Shown piece by piece: positions 54,614-64,000 of a DNA stretch of 64,000 nt (position 1 is its first letter; every line of letters begins with the position of its first letter). The position numbers and the translations under genes are program-made. Below the pieces are notes generated by a model. That model was given only the letters and a program-made list of their open reading frames with translations. It did not search any database and was not told the DNA's origin. Source of the DNA: Brasenia schreberi (Eukaryota; Streptophyta; Magnoliopsida; Nymphaeales; Cabombaceae); contig JAYKKT010000048.1 of the NCBI GenBank assembly GCA_036023115.1, forward strand, positions 5,418,001 through 5,482,000. Direction: 5' to 3'.

Positions 54614-57600
54614 TAAGGATGCTTATGGAGCGAAACAATGTCGAGAATCAAAGTTTTCATCCTCATTCCCGCTTCATAACCATATTCTCATCCCCGTCCT
54701 CACGACAAAAATCAAAAGTGCCCCATTTCTATCCCCATGTCCTACACGGACTCCTCGAAGAAAAAAAAGTTAAAACTCATTTTTATATATGAAATGAAAA
54801 CTAATTTATACAAAATACATCTAAATTGAAACATATTATTACGAATGAAACGTAAACGAATTCAAAAAAGAGGTTACACTTTCGTTTATTTATTTTCTTT
54901 TAGATAAATCTAACGGTGTATAACTCCGTCAATGTAAGGGATCACCCTTGCATTGCTGGTCCTAAACCCAAATAAAGGAGGAGGGTTGTGTTAAGCTTTC
55001 GATAGCTAGCATAAAACATTGTCGGATTTTTATATCATGGATTACAAAAATTATGAGCATTGCTTTGAGGTGTCTCCTCCTAACGATGCCCGAATGCAAT
55101 GATAAGTACGAAAGGCTACTTACATTTTTGCCCGGATGGAGTGAATCAATTGCAGAGAGGATTCTCACATCATAGATGGGTGTGGGTAAAGAAGTTAGTC
55201 CCGCTACATTGCCGCCCGAATGTAGTGAATAATTTACAGAGAGGGTCTCCGTATTTTCAAAATGGACGAATGCGAGGGATAAGGAATCTAGTCCAAGATA
55301 ATAAGATTTGTATTGGTTCTTGAAATATCGGAACATTATTCTGTAAGCTAATGGAGGTGATAGATACTATGATTCGGAAAAAGATTCATATTCTATGTTT
55401 ACAAGAGACAAAGTGGGTTGGAGAAAAAACAAAGGAGATAGAAGATACAGGTTTTAAATTATGGTACTCAAGTAAGGAAAAGGCTTGAAACGGAGTTAGT
55501 ATTATCATAAATAAAGATTTAAAGGATAATATAGTAGACATACAATGATATAATGACCGAATCATGACGTTGAAATTAGTGGTAGAAGCAGAGGTTTTGA
55601 ATATAGTTTGTGCTTATGCACCCCAAGTAAGACTAGAAGATAGTATAAAGACAACTTTTTGAAAAGAGTTAGATAAGGGGATTCAAAGGATTCCATAAAG
55701 GAAGATGATTTATTTAGGAGGAGACTTAAATGAACATGTCGGTAAAGAGGCATTAGGATATCAAGGTATTCATGGAAACTCTGGTTTTGAGGATATAAAT
55801 GAGGAAGGTATGGAGATTTTAAATTTTGCTATAGTATTTGATCTCTTTATAGTCAATACAATCTTCAAAAAACGAGATGAACATTTAATTACTTATAAGA
55901 GTGGCTTATCACAAACACAAATTGATTACTTTATTTATAGAAAAAAAGATAGAACGTGTTGTAAAGATTGCAAGGTAATTTCAAGAGAAAGCTTAATCAC
56001 CCAACATCGACTTTTAGTTATGGATTTACAAATAAAAAAATGAACAAAAAAGAAAAGAATGCATCGAGCTATTCGAACTAAATGTTAGTACACCTTGTGA
56101 TATGTGAAACAATATGGCTATACATATTAACAAAGTGGCGAAAGATGTGTTAGGTAAATCTAAGGGAGGTGTACCGGCACCAAAAGAAGATTAGTGGTGG
56201 AGTGAAGTAGTGTAAAATAAAAAAGGCAAAGAGAGCATGTTACAAATTACATTATGCTAAGAAAATTAGTGAAACTTTAGAGGCTTATAAGAAAGCAAAA
56301 AAAGCCATTAGTGAAGCAAAAGTTAAAATTTTGGAGGATTTATATAAAAAAACTCAACTCAAAAGAGGGTGAAAGAGATATTTTTAGAATAGCTAGGGCT
56401 AGAGATAAGAAAACTAAAGATCTTAATTATGTTAGATGCATCAAAGACGAGGATGAAAAAATTCTACTGACAAATGATGAAATAAGAAATAGATGAAAAA
56501 ACTATTTTTATAAGCTATTTAATGAAAATAAAGATGTTAGTATTAACTTAAGAGAGTTAGCCAAATCAGAAAAATATATAAACCACAATTTCTACTGACG
56601 TATTCAAAAGAATGAAATCAAAGAGGCTCTTAAACACATACAGGGTGGTAAATCGGTAGGACCAGACAATATTCCTATAAAAGTTTAGAAAATACTAGAA
56701 GAAATAGGAATCACTTAGCTCAGAAGACTATTTAATGAAATATGTAAAAACCAAAAGATGCTCAAGGAATGAAGAACGCGTACACTTATACCCATATATA
56801 AGAGAAAGGGAGACATTTAAAATTATGCGAATTATCGAGGTATTAAGTTAATGAGTCATACTATAAAATTGTGAGAAAGAATTATCGAACGTAGGTTAAG
56901 ACAAGTATCAAGTACAACAGAGAACCAATTTCGATTCATTTCAGGCAGATCTACTATTGAAGCGATTCACCTTTTGAGACGTCTTATGGAACATTTTAGA
57001 GCAAAAAAGAAAGACCTTCACATGATATTTATTGATCTATAAAAAGCTTATGATAGGATACCGAGGGAGGTTCTTTGGAGAACTTTAGAAAAAAGAGGTA
57101 TCCCATTGACATATATTAACATTATAAGAGACATGTATGATGGTGCAAAAACATGTGTGAGGACTCATGAAGGAACGATAGACTTCTTTGAAGTTAATAT
57201 TGGGTTACATCAAGGATCAACTTTAAGTCCATACTTATTTATAATGGTGATTGATGAGTTAACACAACATATTCAAGATGAAGTACCTTGGAGTATGTTA
57301 TTTGCAGATGACATTGTATTAGTGGAGGAGTCTAAGGAAAAAGTTAATAGAAAATTGGAACTATGGAGAGAAACATTAGAAAGCAAAGGCCTCCGACTTA
57401 GTAGAACAAAGACAGAATATATGGAATGTAAGTTTGATCATTTGGTTACCTCAGAGGACATAGAAATTAAAATTAGCACACATTGCATCCCCCAAAAGGA
57501 AAGTTTTAAATACCTAGGGTCAATTTTTCAGAATAATGAAAGAATTGATGGAGATCTTACGCATAGAATTAATGTCGGTTGTTTAAAATAGAGAGGAGCA

Positions 57601-58313
57601 TCAGGTATTCTTTGTGATAAGAAGATACCATTAAAGTTAAAAGGTAAATATTATAGAGCAACAATTAGGCCTGCCATGTTTTATGGTTATGAGTGTTTGG
57701 CAGTTAATCATAACATGTACAAAAGATGTTTGTGACAGAAATGAAGATGTTGAGATGGATGAGTGGTCATACAAGAAAAAAACCTTATATACATAATGAG
57801 GCTATTAGAAACAAATTAGGAATGGCACCAATAGAGGATAAAATGAGAGAATGTAGTTTAAGATGGTTTAGACATATAGAAAGAAAATTAAAAGAAGAAC
57901 CTTTAAGAATGTATGAAAAACTAAATTTAGAAAGTATTAAAAGAGGTAAAAGACGACCACAAAAGTGTTGGAAAGAAACAATAAAGAATAATTTAACTTA
58001 TTGTGAATTACTGATAACATGGCATATGATAGGGCTGTATGAAAACAAAGAATTCATGTAGCCGACCCCGTCTAGTATAGGAAAAGGCTTGGTTGTTGTT
58101 GTAGATCTAATGGTCTATAATCAATTAGAAGAAAGGTCCGAACTGAGTTCGCGGGACGGAGACCTCCTATCCCCATCTCCACCTCGATCCCTATCGAGAT
58201 TTTCTTGCTCTCCCATCCCCGTTTCCACTCCCCAAATCCATCCCGTTCAGGGCAAGTCCCCACGGGGAGCAGGAGATCCCCTCCCCATGAACATCCCTCC
58301 CTACTTACAAGAT
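54614..58313 (+). mobile_element. Short hAT-type element split by an RTE
   Basis: The left end TAAGGATGCTTATGG and the complement of the right end, TAGGGAGGGATG then TTCATGG, match the TAGGGATG-type termini common in plant hAT elements. CTTACAAA (54606-54613) and CTTACAAG (58314-58321) form an 8-bp duplication with one mismatch. Both arms are rich in CCCATCCCC-type runs. Without the RTE the element is roughly 500 bp and codes for nothing. Confidence 0.7.
54922..58103 (+). mobile_element. Full-length decayed RTE LINE (copy E)
   Basis: Begins AACTCCGTCAATGTAAGGG (5' leader) and ends GACCCCGTCTAGTATAGG with (TTG)n at about 58102. Flanks ATCTAACGGTGTA (about 54909-54921) and ATCTAATGGTCTA (58105-58117) are a 13-bp duplication with two mismatches. 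Endonuclease ([14 protein letters not shown]), RT ([12 protein letters not shown] near 57298) and C-terminal regions are recognisable, but stops are frequent; a deletion near 56083 removes about 60 codons of the linker. Confidence 0.93.
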
Positions 58314-58606
58314 CATGATATGCTACATTAAACGTATATAAGTGACATTCTAATAATTTAATTTACAGATGATATGGTGGGATGGCACCGAGGGTGAGGC
58401 TCTACCCTCAAAAGTTTTGTACTGGGTGGTCGAGTACAAACCTCTCAAGAAGGTTTCCCCATGTAATGAACAAAGAAAACAGAGGCCTATGCAAAGCAAG
58501 CGCGAAGGGCTCCTGAATTTTGGATTTAGTTACAGCTGTTAAGAAAGAAAAAAGAGAACCAGGTGGACCCTTCAGCACTATACAACAACCAGTTCCGAGA
58601 AAGAGA

Positions 58607-58723
58607 CTAAATTTGTGCCATTGTGGAGAAAGCGCTTGAGGATTTGAAAATGTACATTTCACAAGCATGAGGCTCAACAATGGCACTAAAAGACCCAACT
58701 GCTTTCTCTGATAAATCCTGATG
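58607..58723 (-). CDS. AGAL3: Alpha-galactosidase last exon
   Basis: Codes [30 protein letters not shown] and eight more residues, then TAG (58607-58609). The tail after MYIF is longer and less conserved than the usual MYVLTP ending. No clear AATAAA follows within 200 bases. Confidence 0.9.
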   Translation of the reverse strand, partial: HQDLSEKAVGSFSAIVEPHACEMYIFKSSSAFSTMAQI

Positions 58724-61700
58724 CTGCCAGACAGAACATGTTGCGAAAAGTTAGTCTGATTGAATACGCGAATAACAATAAAAAGGAAACTTTGTTAAAG
58801 AAAAAAAGAAATAGCAAAAGCGTAGGAGCTACCTTCCATATGTCTCTCGTAGAAACTACAATCGTATTCTCAAGGCCAAGAACTTCCCACTTAGCAGTGA
58901 CAGTGGTGCTGCTCTCGCATCGATTCCACAGGGCTACAACCAAGCGATTTCCAGACAAAGGACCTGCCCAAACCTGGATTTCGAAGAAGATGGCACCCAC
59001 TTTCAGCAGGATATCTTGAGAAAAGCCATATATCTTAGGACCACCAAGAAAGAATTTTCAGAGCAGAGATATGGTACATAAGACGGTTGGGCCAGGACTA
59101 CAATTGGCTGCAAATGATGCACCAGGCCCATGGCATAAGGCGTATCAGAATCATTGCCTTTTCAGACATATTTGCTTGCCATGTGGAACTGATTCACGCA
59201 AGAGAACAATCCCTTCTCACATTAATAGCTTCCGCACCTTTACTGAAGGGCTGTGGAGCTAATATGGCTGAGATAATTGAACTTCATATGTTGGCTTCAG
59301 CTGGCAAGCAGTCAAAAATTTGAATTTGCTTCCTTTAAATGGAGAATCCAATTCCAAAACATCGTTCCCTTCAAGTTGGACTATTTTGTGACAAACACAT
59401 TCAACAGAAAGGATCAATTCTGCCTTTTGAGAACAATAATTTCAATGTAGCCCCAGAAATTTTGGATTGCTTTGGTACCTTAATCCTTCCTCCTCAAAGA
59501 TTTCATTTGAAAACTTAAAGTGATACGGAAAACAACTCATATATGTGCACATATATGTGCAAGCTTATTTGCAAGAGAACGCTACATGTGATGCAGTGCG
59601 ACCAGTATTATGTGAGGCACCATATAGCTACATCGTGTGAAAAAGATCAGTGAGGGAAAAAACCTGGCTGCATCCATTGCTGCCTTCTGTTGAAACCTTC
59701 CTGCCTTGGACACCAAGAGAATCTGAAAGTCCGACACAAAATCTTTGTTAACATTTTGACATGAACAATCATGAGAAAATCATTTACTAAAAGGAGAAAG
59801 CAAGGTGTCAAGTCTAGAGGTAGTATTTTCTAATAGTTCTTTAAGCACACTTTGTTTAAAATATATTCTGCTTTAAACAAATATATTGGTTTGGTTTTCA
59901 TATCAGAAGTTTGCTACCAAGTTGATAGTAGAAAAGTATTTATTTTTTTGAAAAGCATTTGGTGGTTAATCAATAACGCGTTATATTTCATCATCATTCA
60001 AATTGGTGTTTCTTTTTGTTGTGAAAAATAAAAATCTATGTGCTTTCGCTCAATGTTCTTTTTTGGAATAATTATTTATTATTATTTCATAAAAAGTAGT
60101 TCTTTGTTTTCTAGAAGCCAATTATTTGTCTGTTTAGAAAAAATTATGCCTCTCTTAAACTTTTCCTTTTGTTACCTTTTCAAATAAGCCATTTTTGTTT
60201 GTTTTGTATTTAGAAAATCTTTGTATCATTTTATTGGAAAAACAATTCAAAATTTCAAAAGTGTGACTTTTCCATATTCTTTTGATTTTGGATCACCCTT
60301 AAATGGTTGGTCCCAAGCAGAGGAGTGTTGCGTTAGGCTTTCGACAATCAACGAAAAACTTTGTCGGACTTATCTGCCATGGATTCTACAAATTATAAGC
60401 ACTACATTGGGGCGTTTCCTCTTAACGACATACTACAAAACTCGAATACAGTGAAAAGTAAGTAAGAACCTCTATATCTTCACTCGGATGTAGTGAATCA
60501 ATTGAAGATAAGGTTCTCACACCATGGACGGGTGTGGGTAAAGAAGTTAGTCCTGCTACATTCTCGCCCAAATGTAGTGAACAAGTTCCAGCAAGGGTCT
60601 TTACATTTTCAACATGAACGGATGTGGGGGATAAGGAACCTAGTACTAGAAAATAAAATTCATATTAGTACTTCGAATATCGGAACATTGACCGACAAGT
60701 TAATGGAGGTGATAGATATATTATGATTTGGAGAAAAGATTCATATTCTATGTTTACAAGATGGACGTGTAAACAATGATACTTCTTCCTTCGTAAAATT
60801 TTCCCAATAGTGCTATTTGATTGGTTGCATCTCATAAGGTTTTGACATGACATCCCTAAGAACCTAGAAGACAGAACAACTCTTCTCACCTAGTAATGCA
60901 TTTTAAACCACTTGCTAGCAATTAGCAAGCACCTTTCGCTTCTTGTACATAAATACTATTGTAATGCACTATAGAATGACTCACATTCAATTTTACGATA
61001 GCTTAAAATTGAGTATGGCAGCTAGTAAAACTACCTTGGTTTACAGCTATCACCTCCTTGTTGCTCAGGATTCCTAATGTATCTGCTGTCATATTCCTTG
61101 CATCACAACCAATTAGTAGAGGAGCCTGCAAAAATACACAATGAGATCTACTTCTTTTAGGTCATACAACTGCTTGCAACATGCTTACAAGTTTCATAAT
61201 AACATCATTTGAGATGAAGATAAAAGTAAAAGCACAATTTAAATGCACAAAGACTTCTTAAAAATTTAACCAAATCCTTTGCACTTAAACAGTACTACCC
61301 AGGGTCCCAGCTATAGCATGCAATCCTCAAGACTGAATTTGATCTACAAGTGCATAAGTTAAACAACCAACACCTGTTGTCAACATAACTCACTACCAAC
61401 TAACAATGGATTTGTACCACGTTTCCGAGTTAACCTCAAGGAACGACATTCAAAAACAACTGGAGGATCAGACACCCTAATATCACTTTGTTGATCCTAC
61501 TTAAACATGGAAAAACATAAGCTAACTCAAATATCAATAGCCCAAAATGATGAAAAATTTCAGATGAACTTCCTGAAAAGCAAAGACACCATTAGACTGG
61601 TAGAACTATCTTAAAGACAACTGACAGAAGCCCCTGCCAACCCCATTGTGTCCCTACCAAGACAAAAAGTATCCCTTTGTGCTTTGGCATAGTGGACACC

Positions 61701-63433
61701 TAAACAATGTGTATGTGTGTATGAGAGAGAGAGAGAGACCTTCATTAAAGCCCAGATACTAAAATGTGCACGGTATTCTTGGAAAGTCATCCCTCCATTG
61801 CCAACCTCCAACATGTCTGGATCTAAAGAAGGAAAAAGAAAAGGTAACTTAACCTTTCCGGGTGACACCATGGCCAAAACAAACTATAAAACGATTGTTG
61901 TTAATGGCCACTAAACAGCAAATGGCCCAGATACTTTGTTTACTCAATATGCCGTTAGTGGTTCTTATCTGGGTCCTAAGGGTTTAACCACCATCTAAGC
62001 TGTTGCTTTAGCAGAGAAAGTAGTGCTAAAATTAAACAATGCAGAAGCATAGTGAAATTGAGAAAAAGACAAAGTATAATATTTACTCATTGCATTTCTT
62101 GAAATAGTAACCACTCATAAAAAATAAATAGCAAAATACTCATAAAAAATGCCTAATAAAAGACTGAAACATGTTGATAACGCAAGGAATAACAAAATAA
62201 ATAATATATGTGAATATATAAGAAGTGCAATCACAAAAAACCAGATTATATAAAGATAAGCATATACATACACATTAAGAACACAAAAGTATGTAAAAGT
62301 ACATAATAAAATAAGCATATGATCACAAGTCAAAAAAGCAATACGCAAGCTGTTGGGCAATACCCAAAAAGAAAGAAAAAAATCGAGGCAGATCAAACGG
62401 GAAAAGGGAAAAAAGAAAATTGAAAAAATGAATTAACGAATATTATGCTCAGCCAGCATAAGTGGGTCAATCAAGCGCCCTAAGCAGAAATTTGGGCCTA
62501 AAGAATGGAAACCCCTTAATCTTCATACCTTATCACCTGGATTGTGCGAAGCCTGCCAAGCTTGCTTAAGAGGACGCTTAAGTGAGTTACTAACAATATA
62601 GTTCACTCATGTAAGTACATAGTAATGAGTTTTAAAGCATTTAAGTACCATTCCATCCACCAGGTCCAGCATATGCAGCCCATTTATCATTGAGATCTGC
62701 GATTGTAGTCATACTGAAGAACAACAAAATGCATTTAGAGCAAATAATAGTGCACTTAAAACTGGTCAATAGTCATGGTAAATCTCTTTGTTACCTCACC
62801 CAAGTATCATTGATATCATCAGTTGTCCGCCAACTGTTTCCAACACCACCTGCCCATAAGGCTGGATTATCAACACCCCTGTAAAAAGGAAAGCAAATCT
62901 TTCAGATGGATTACAAAAATAATGAATAAAGAAAACAAAAAGGAGAATAAGACAAAGAAGGAACTGAATTAATACCATTCACAAAGTGAATAGAAAATTG
63001 TTCGACCACTTGCATTTAATGCATCTCTCATAGGTGGATATCTGGAAAAGAAACAAAATTACGAACAATGTAGAAAGAGATTACTCGTAACACTGAAAAC
63101 AAAATGCTAGATGAAAGTTATGCACCTTTTCTCTGGTTTGATCCCCAAATTGTAACAATTATCATATTTCAAATAGTCAACACCCTGAAAGGGGAAGAAG
63201 CTAACTGTCAAGAGGATAAACATAAGATGAATTATAAAAAGTACCTATTAAAATTTGTCACAAACTGAATCCAATAAGACACAACTTTAACCATCCATTA
63301 AGGAAAATAAATTAAGTCACACTTTTCACTTTTTATAAAACTTTGCGGAATATAACCCACCCATGAAGCAAACAAGTTTGCATCACTACTTTCATGATAA
63401 AGAGATCCAGGCCGAACTTGGCAGGTAAAGATC
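58607..63433 (-). CDS. AGAL3: Alpha-galactosidase, GH27 (3' part; 5' end outside window)
   Basis: Exons in transcript order: 63361-63433, 63126-63184, 62976-63041, 62795-62878, 62649-62713, 61740-61822, 61035-61125, 59664-59722, 58833-58973, 58607-58723. All junctions are GT-AG and in phase, giving about 278 C-terminal residues. GH27 enzymes hydrolyse terminal alpha-1,6-galactose (raffinose oligosaccharides, galactomannan, galactolipid). The catalytic nucleophile lies in KYDNC (exon 63126-63184) and the acid/base Asp in [10 protein letters not shown] (62795-62878). Also present: [20 protein letters not shown] and the C-terminal beta domain with WAGPLSG...VALWNRC. The block [11 protein letters not shown] resembles the Arabidopsis AGAL3 type as I recall it; that orthology is inference. 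Plant family members have about 400-430 residues, so the signal peptide and roughly 130-150 residues are beyond 64000. No damage seen. Confidence 0.95.
58833..58973 (-). CDS. AGAL3: Alpha-galactosidase exon (C-terminal domain)
   Basis: 47 residues from [19 protein letters not shown] to STRDIWK, typical of the GH27 C-terminal antiparallel beta domain. Phase 0 on both sides. Confidence 0.94.
59664..59722 (-). CDS. AGAL3: Alpha-galactosidase exon (SLGVQGRKV)
   Basis: Two bases complete Asp, then [19 protein letters not shown]. Junction from barrel to C-terminal beta domain. Donor GTTTTT, a weak match. Confidence 0.92.
60288..60762 (+). mobile_element. RTE LINE 5'-leader fragment (copy F)
   Basis: Lies in the 1.3-kb alpha-galactosidase intron, antisense to that gene. 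Starts GGATCACCCTTAAATGG (RTE leader) and runs into the endonuclease start (TCGAATATCGGAACATTG) before ending at about 60762 (TTACAAGATGG). Only the 5' sixth of an RTE is present, and no tail or duplication is seen. Confidence 0.85.
61035..61125 (-). CDS. AGAL3: Alpha-galactosidase exon (APLLIGCD)
   Basis: Codes [20 protein letters not shown] then [10 protein letters not shown] plus one base; last barrel strands. The following intron (59723-61034) carries an RTE fragment. Confidence 0.93.
61740..61822 (-). CDS. AGAL3: Alpha-galactosidase exon ([10 protein letters not shown])
   Basis: Codes [20 protein letters not shown] then SIWALMK, part of the conserved substrate-pocket loop of GH27. Donor GTCTCT, followed by a (CT)n run on the coding strand. 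Confidence 0.93.
62649..62713 (-). CDS. AGAL3: Alpha-galactosidase exon (MTTIADLND)
   Basis: Codes the 21 residues from [11 protein letters not shown] to AGPGGWN. Split codons on both sides give Ser before and Asp after. Donor GTACTT. Confidence 0.93.
62795..62878 (-). CDS. AGAL3: Alpha-galactosidase exon with acid/base Asp
   Basis: Codes [16 protein letters not shown] and [11 protein letters not shown]. By comparison with rice and human GH27 structures, the Asp in TTDDI is the general acid/base. Donor GTAACA. Confidence 0.93.
62976..63041 (-). CDS. AGAL3: Alpha-galactosidase exon (YPPMRDALN)
   Basis: Codes [20 protein letters not shown] and E, then the first two bases of a Trp codon completed in the next exon (CEWGVDNP). 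Donor GTATTA. Confidence 0.93.
63126..63184 (-). CDS. AGAL3: Alpha-galactosidase exon with nucleophile
   Basis: Codes [19 protein letters not shown] plus two bases. The Asp of KYDNC is the catalytic nucleophile in GH27. Donor GTGCAT. Confidence 0.93.
63361..63433 (-). CDS. AGAL3: Alpha-galactosidase exon ([10 protein letters not shown])
   Basis: Starts with one base completing a split codon, then [16 protein letters not shown] to NLFASW. Acceptor TTTTCAG, donor GTGGGT. It is the most 5' exon inside the window; no exon is seen between 63434 and 64000. Confidence 0.93.
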
Positions 63434-63721
63434 CTGAAAATTTTCACTTTATTTAGATGAATTACACACAAAGTAAGGTAAACAATGACTGAACAGCGAT
63501 ATTAGAAGCATATATTAGAACTCAAAATTCAACAATTATAGGCTGTTTGATGTGATCAAGTCATCAAACTGTACACCGGTCTTAAGTGGAAATTGAAGTG
63601 GAAGAGATCAAGCTTAGGAGGACAGGCAGAAAGGATCATATTCACATTAAGATTCCTAATCATTAATCAAATGAAGCAAAGCAGTTCACAAGAAAAGAAA
63701 AAAAGAAACATTTATGACTAC

Positions 63722-64000
63722 GTGACAATCTATGTCACACGGGTGCGGGTGCAGGATACGGCAAATTTCAAAAATTTTGGGTGCGGCAACACGGCTAGGG
63801 CATATAATATTATATATTATATATAATATTCAAGCTACATAAATCAATCATAATACAACCAGTATTTGCTAATTTTGGGTGCACGTAGGTACCAATTAGC
63901 AAGTTCCCTCGTAATGATCTGAAACTTAGAATGATTTTATGAGCTACAAAATATCCAAGTTATGGATTCAAAGAGTTTTCAGATCTTTTGTTGGATATAG
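63722..64000 (+). mobile_element. TIR element, third copy, cut by window end
   Basis: Starts at 63730 with CTATGTCACACGGGTGCGGG, the best-preserved terminus of the family, and continues collinear with the reverse complement of 37295-38051 (GGATACGGCAAATTTC, then AATATTATATATTATATA). The expected 8-bp target copy would be GTGACAAT (63722-63729). Lies in an alpha-galactosidase intron or 5' flank. Confidence 0.85.

Noticed and set aside
59071..59323. Overlapping plus-strand ORFs of 63 and 78 codons near 59100-59320
   Set aside because: They lie antisense within an alpha-galactosidase intron and show no recognisable domain or codon pattern.

Overview
The window is nuclear DNA of a flowering plant: AT-rich, with genes split by GT-AG introns and long stretches of nested transposons. 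The species cannot be named from the sequence. Two real host genes are present, arranged tail to tail. (1) A complete mitochondrial manganese superoxide dismutase gene (MSD1, + strand, coding span 13139-53056, six exons, 231 codons). (2) The 3' part of a GH27 alpha-galactosidase gene (- strand, ten exons between 58607 and 63433, about 278 C-terminal residues); its first exons lie beyond the right edge.

Layout. 1-12790 is intergenic: tRNA-derived SINE-like copies, a 3'-truncated RTE LINE (3025-4870), a Gypsy remnant with one LTR (about 6910-9346), a 256-bp tandem duplication (9493-10004) and a decayed plant-mobile-domain pseudogene (about 10850-11880). 13139-15251 holds MSD1 exons 1-4. 15252-46100 is MSD1 intron 4, 30,849 bp long and filled almost entirely with RTE LINEs, Ty1/copia elements and hAT-type DNA transposons inserted into one another. 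Exon 5 (46101-46178) is followed by a 6.8-kb intron holding a hAT derivative that itself contains two RTE copies. Exon 6 ends at 53056. Between the two genes lies a short hAT-type element split by a full-length but decayed RTE copy. The alpha-galactosidase introns hold one RTE fragment and the start of a GC-rich TIR element.

Most insertions can be ordered because target-site duplications are readable. The deepest nest is copia > copia > TIR element carrying a captured RRM gene fragment > RTE, inside MSD1 intron 4. One RTE family with an ATG-proximal endonuclease, a reverse transcriptase and a (TTG)n tail accounts for about fourteen copies in both orientations. Its best-preserved copy (46546-49837) has a 1,043-residue reading frame broken by only three in-frame stops.

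The two genes are not functionally linked as far as the sequence shows. MSD1 detoxifies superoxide in mitochondria; the alpha-galactosidase removes terminal alpha-galactose from oligosaccharides, glycans or galactolipids. The most interesting material is the structure of the intronic transposon nest: a gene-fragment-capturing TIR element, a conversion-like tract between two inverted RTE copies, RTE copies with short inverted pieces of their own 3' end, and a 26-bp RTE insertion flanked by a 22-bp duplication.
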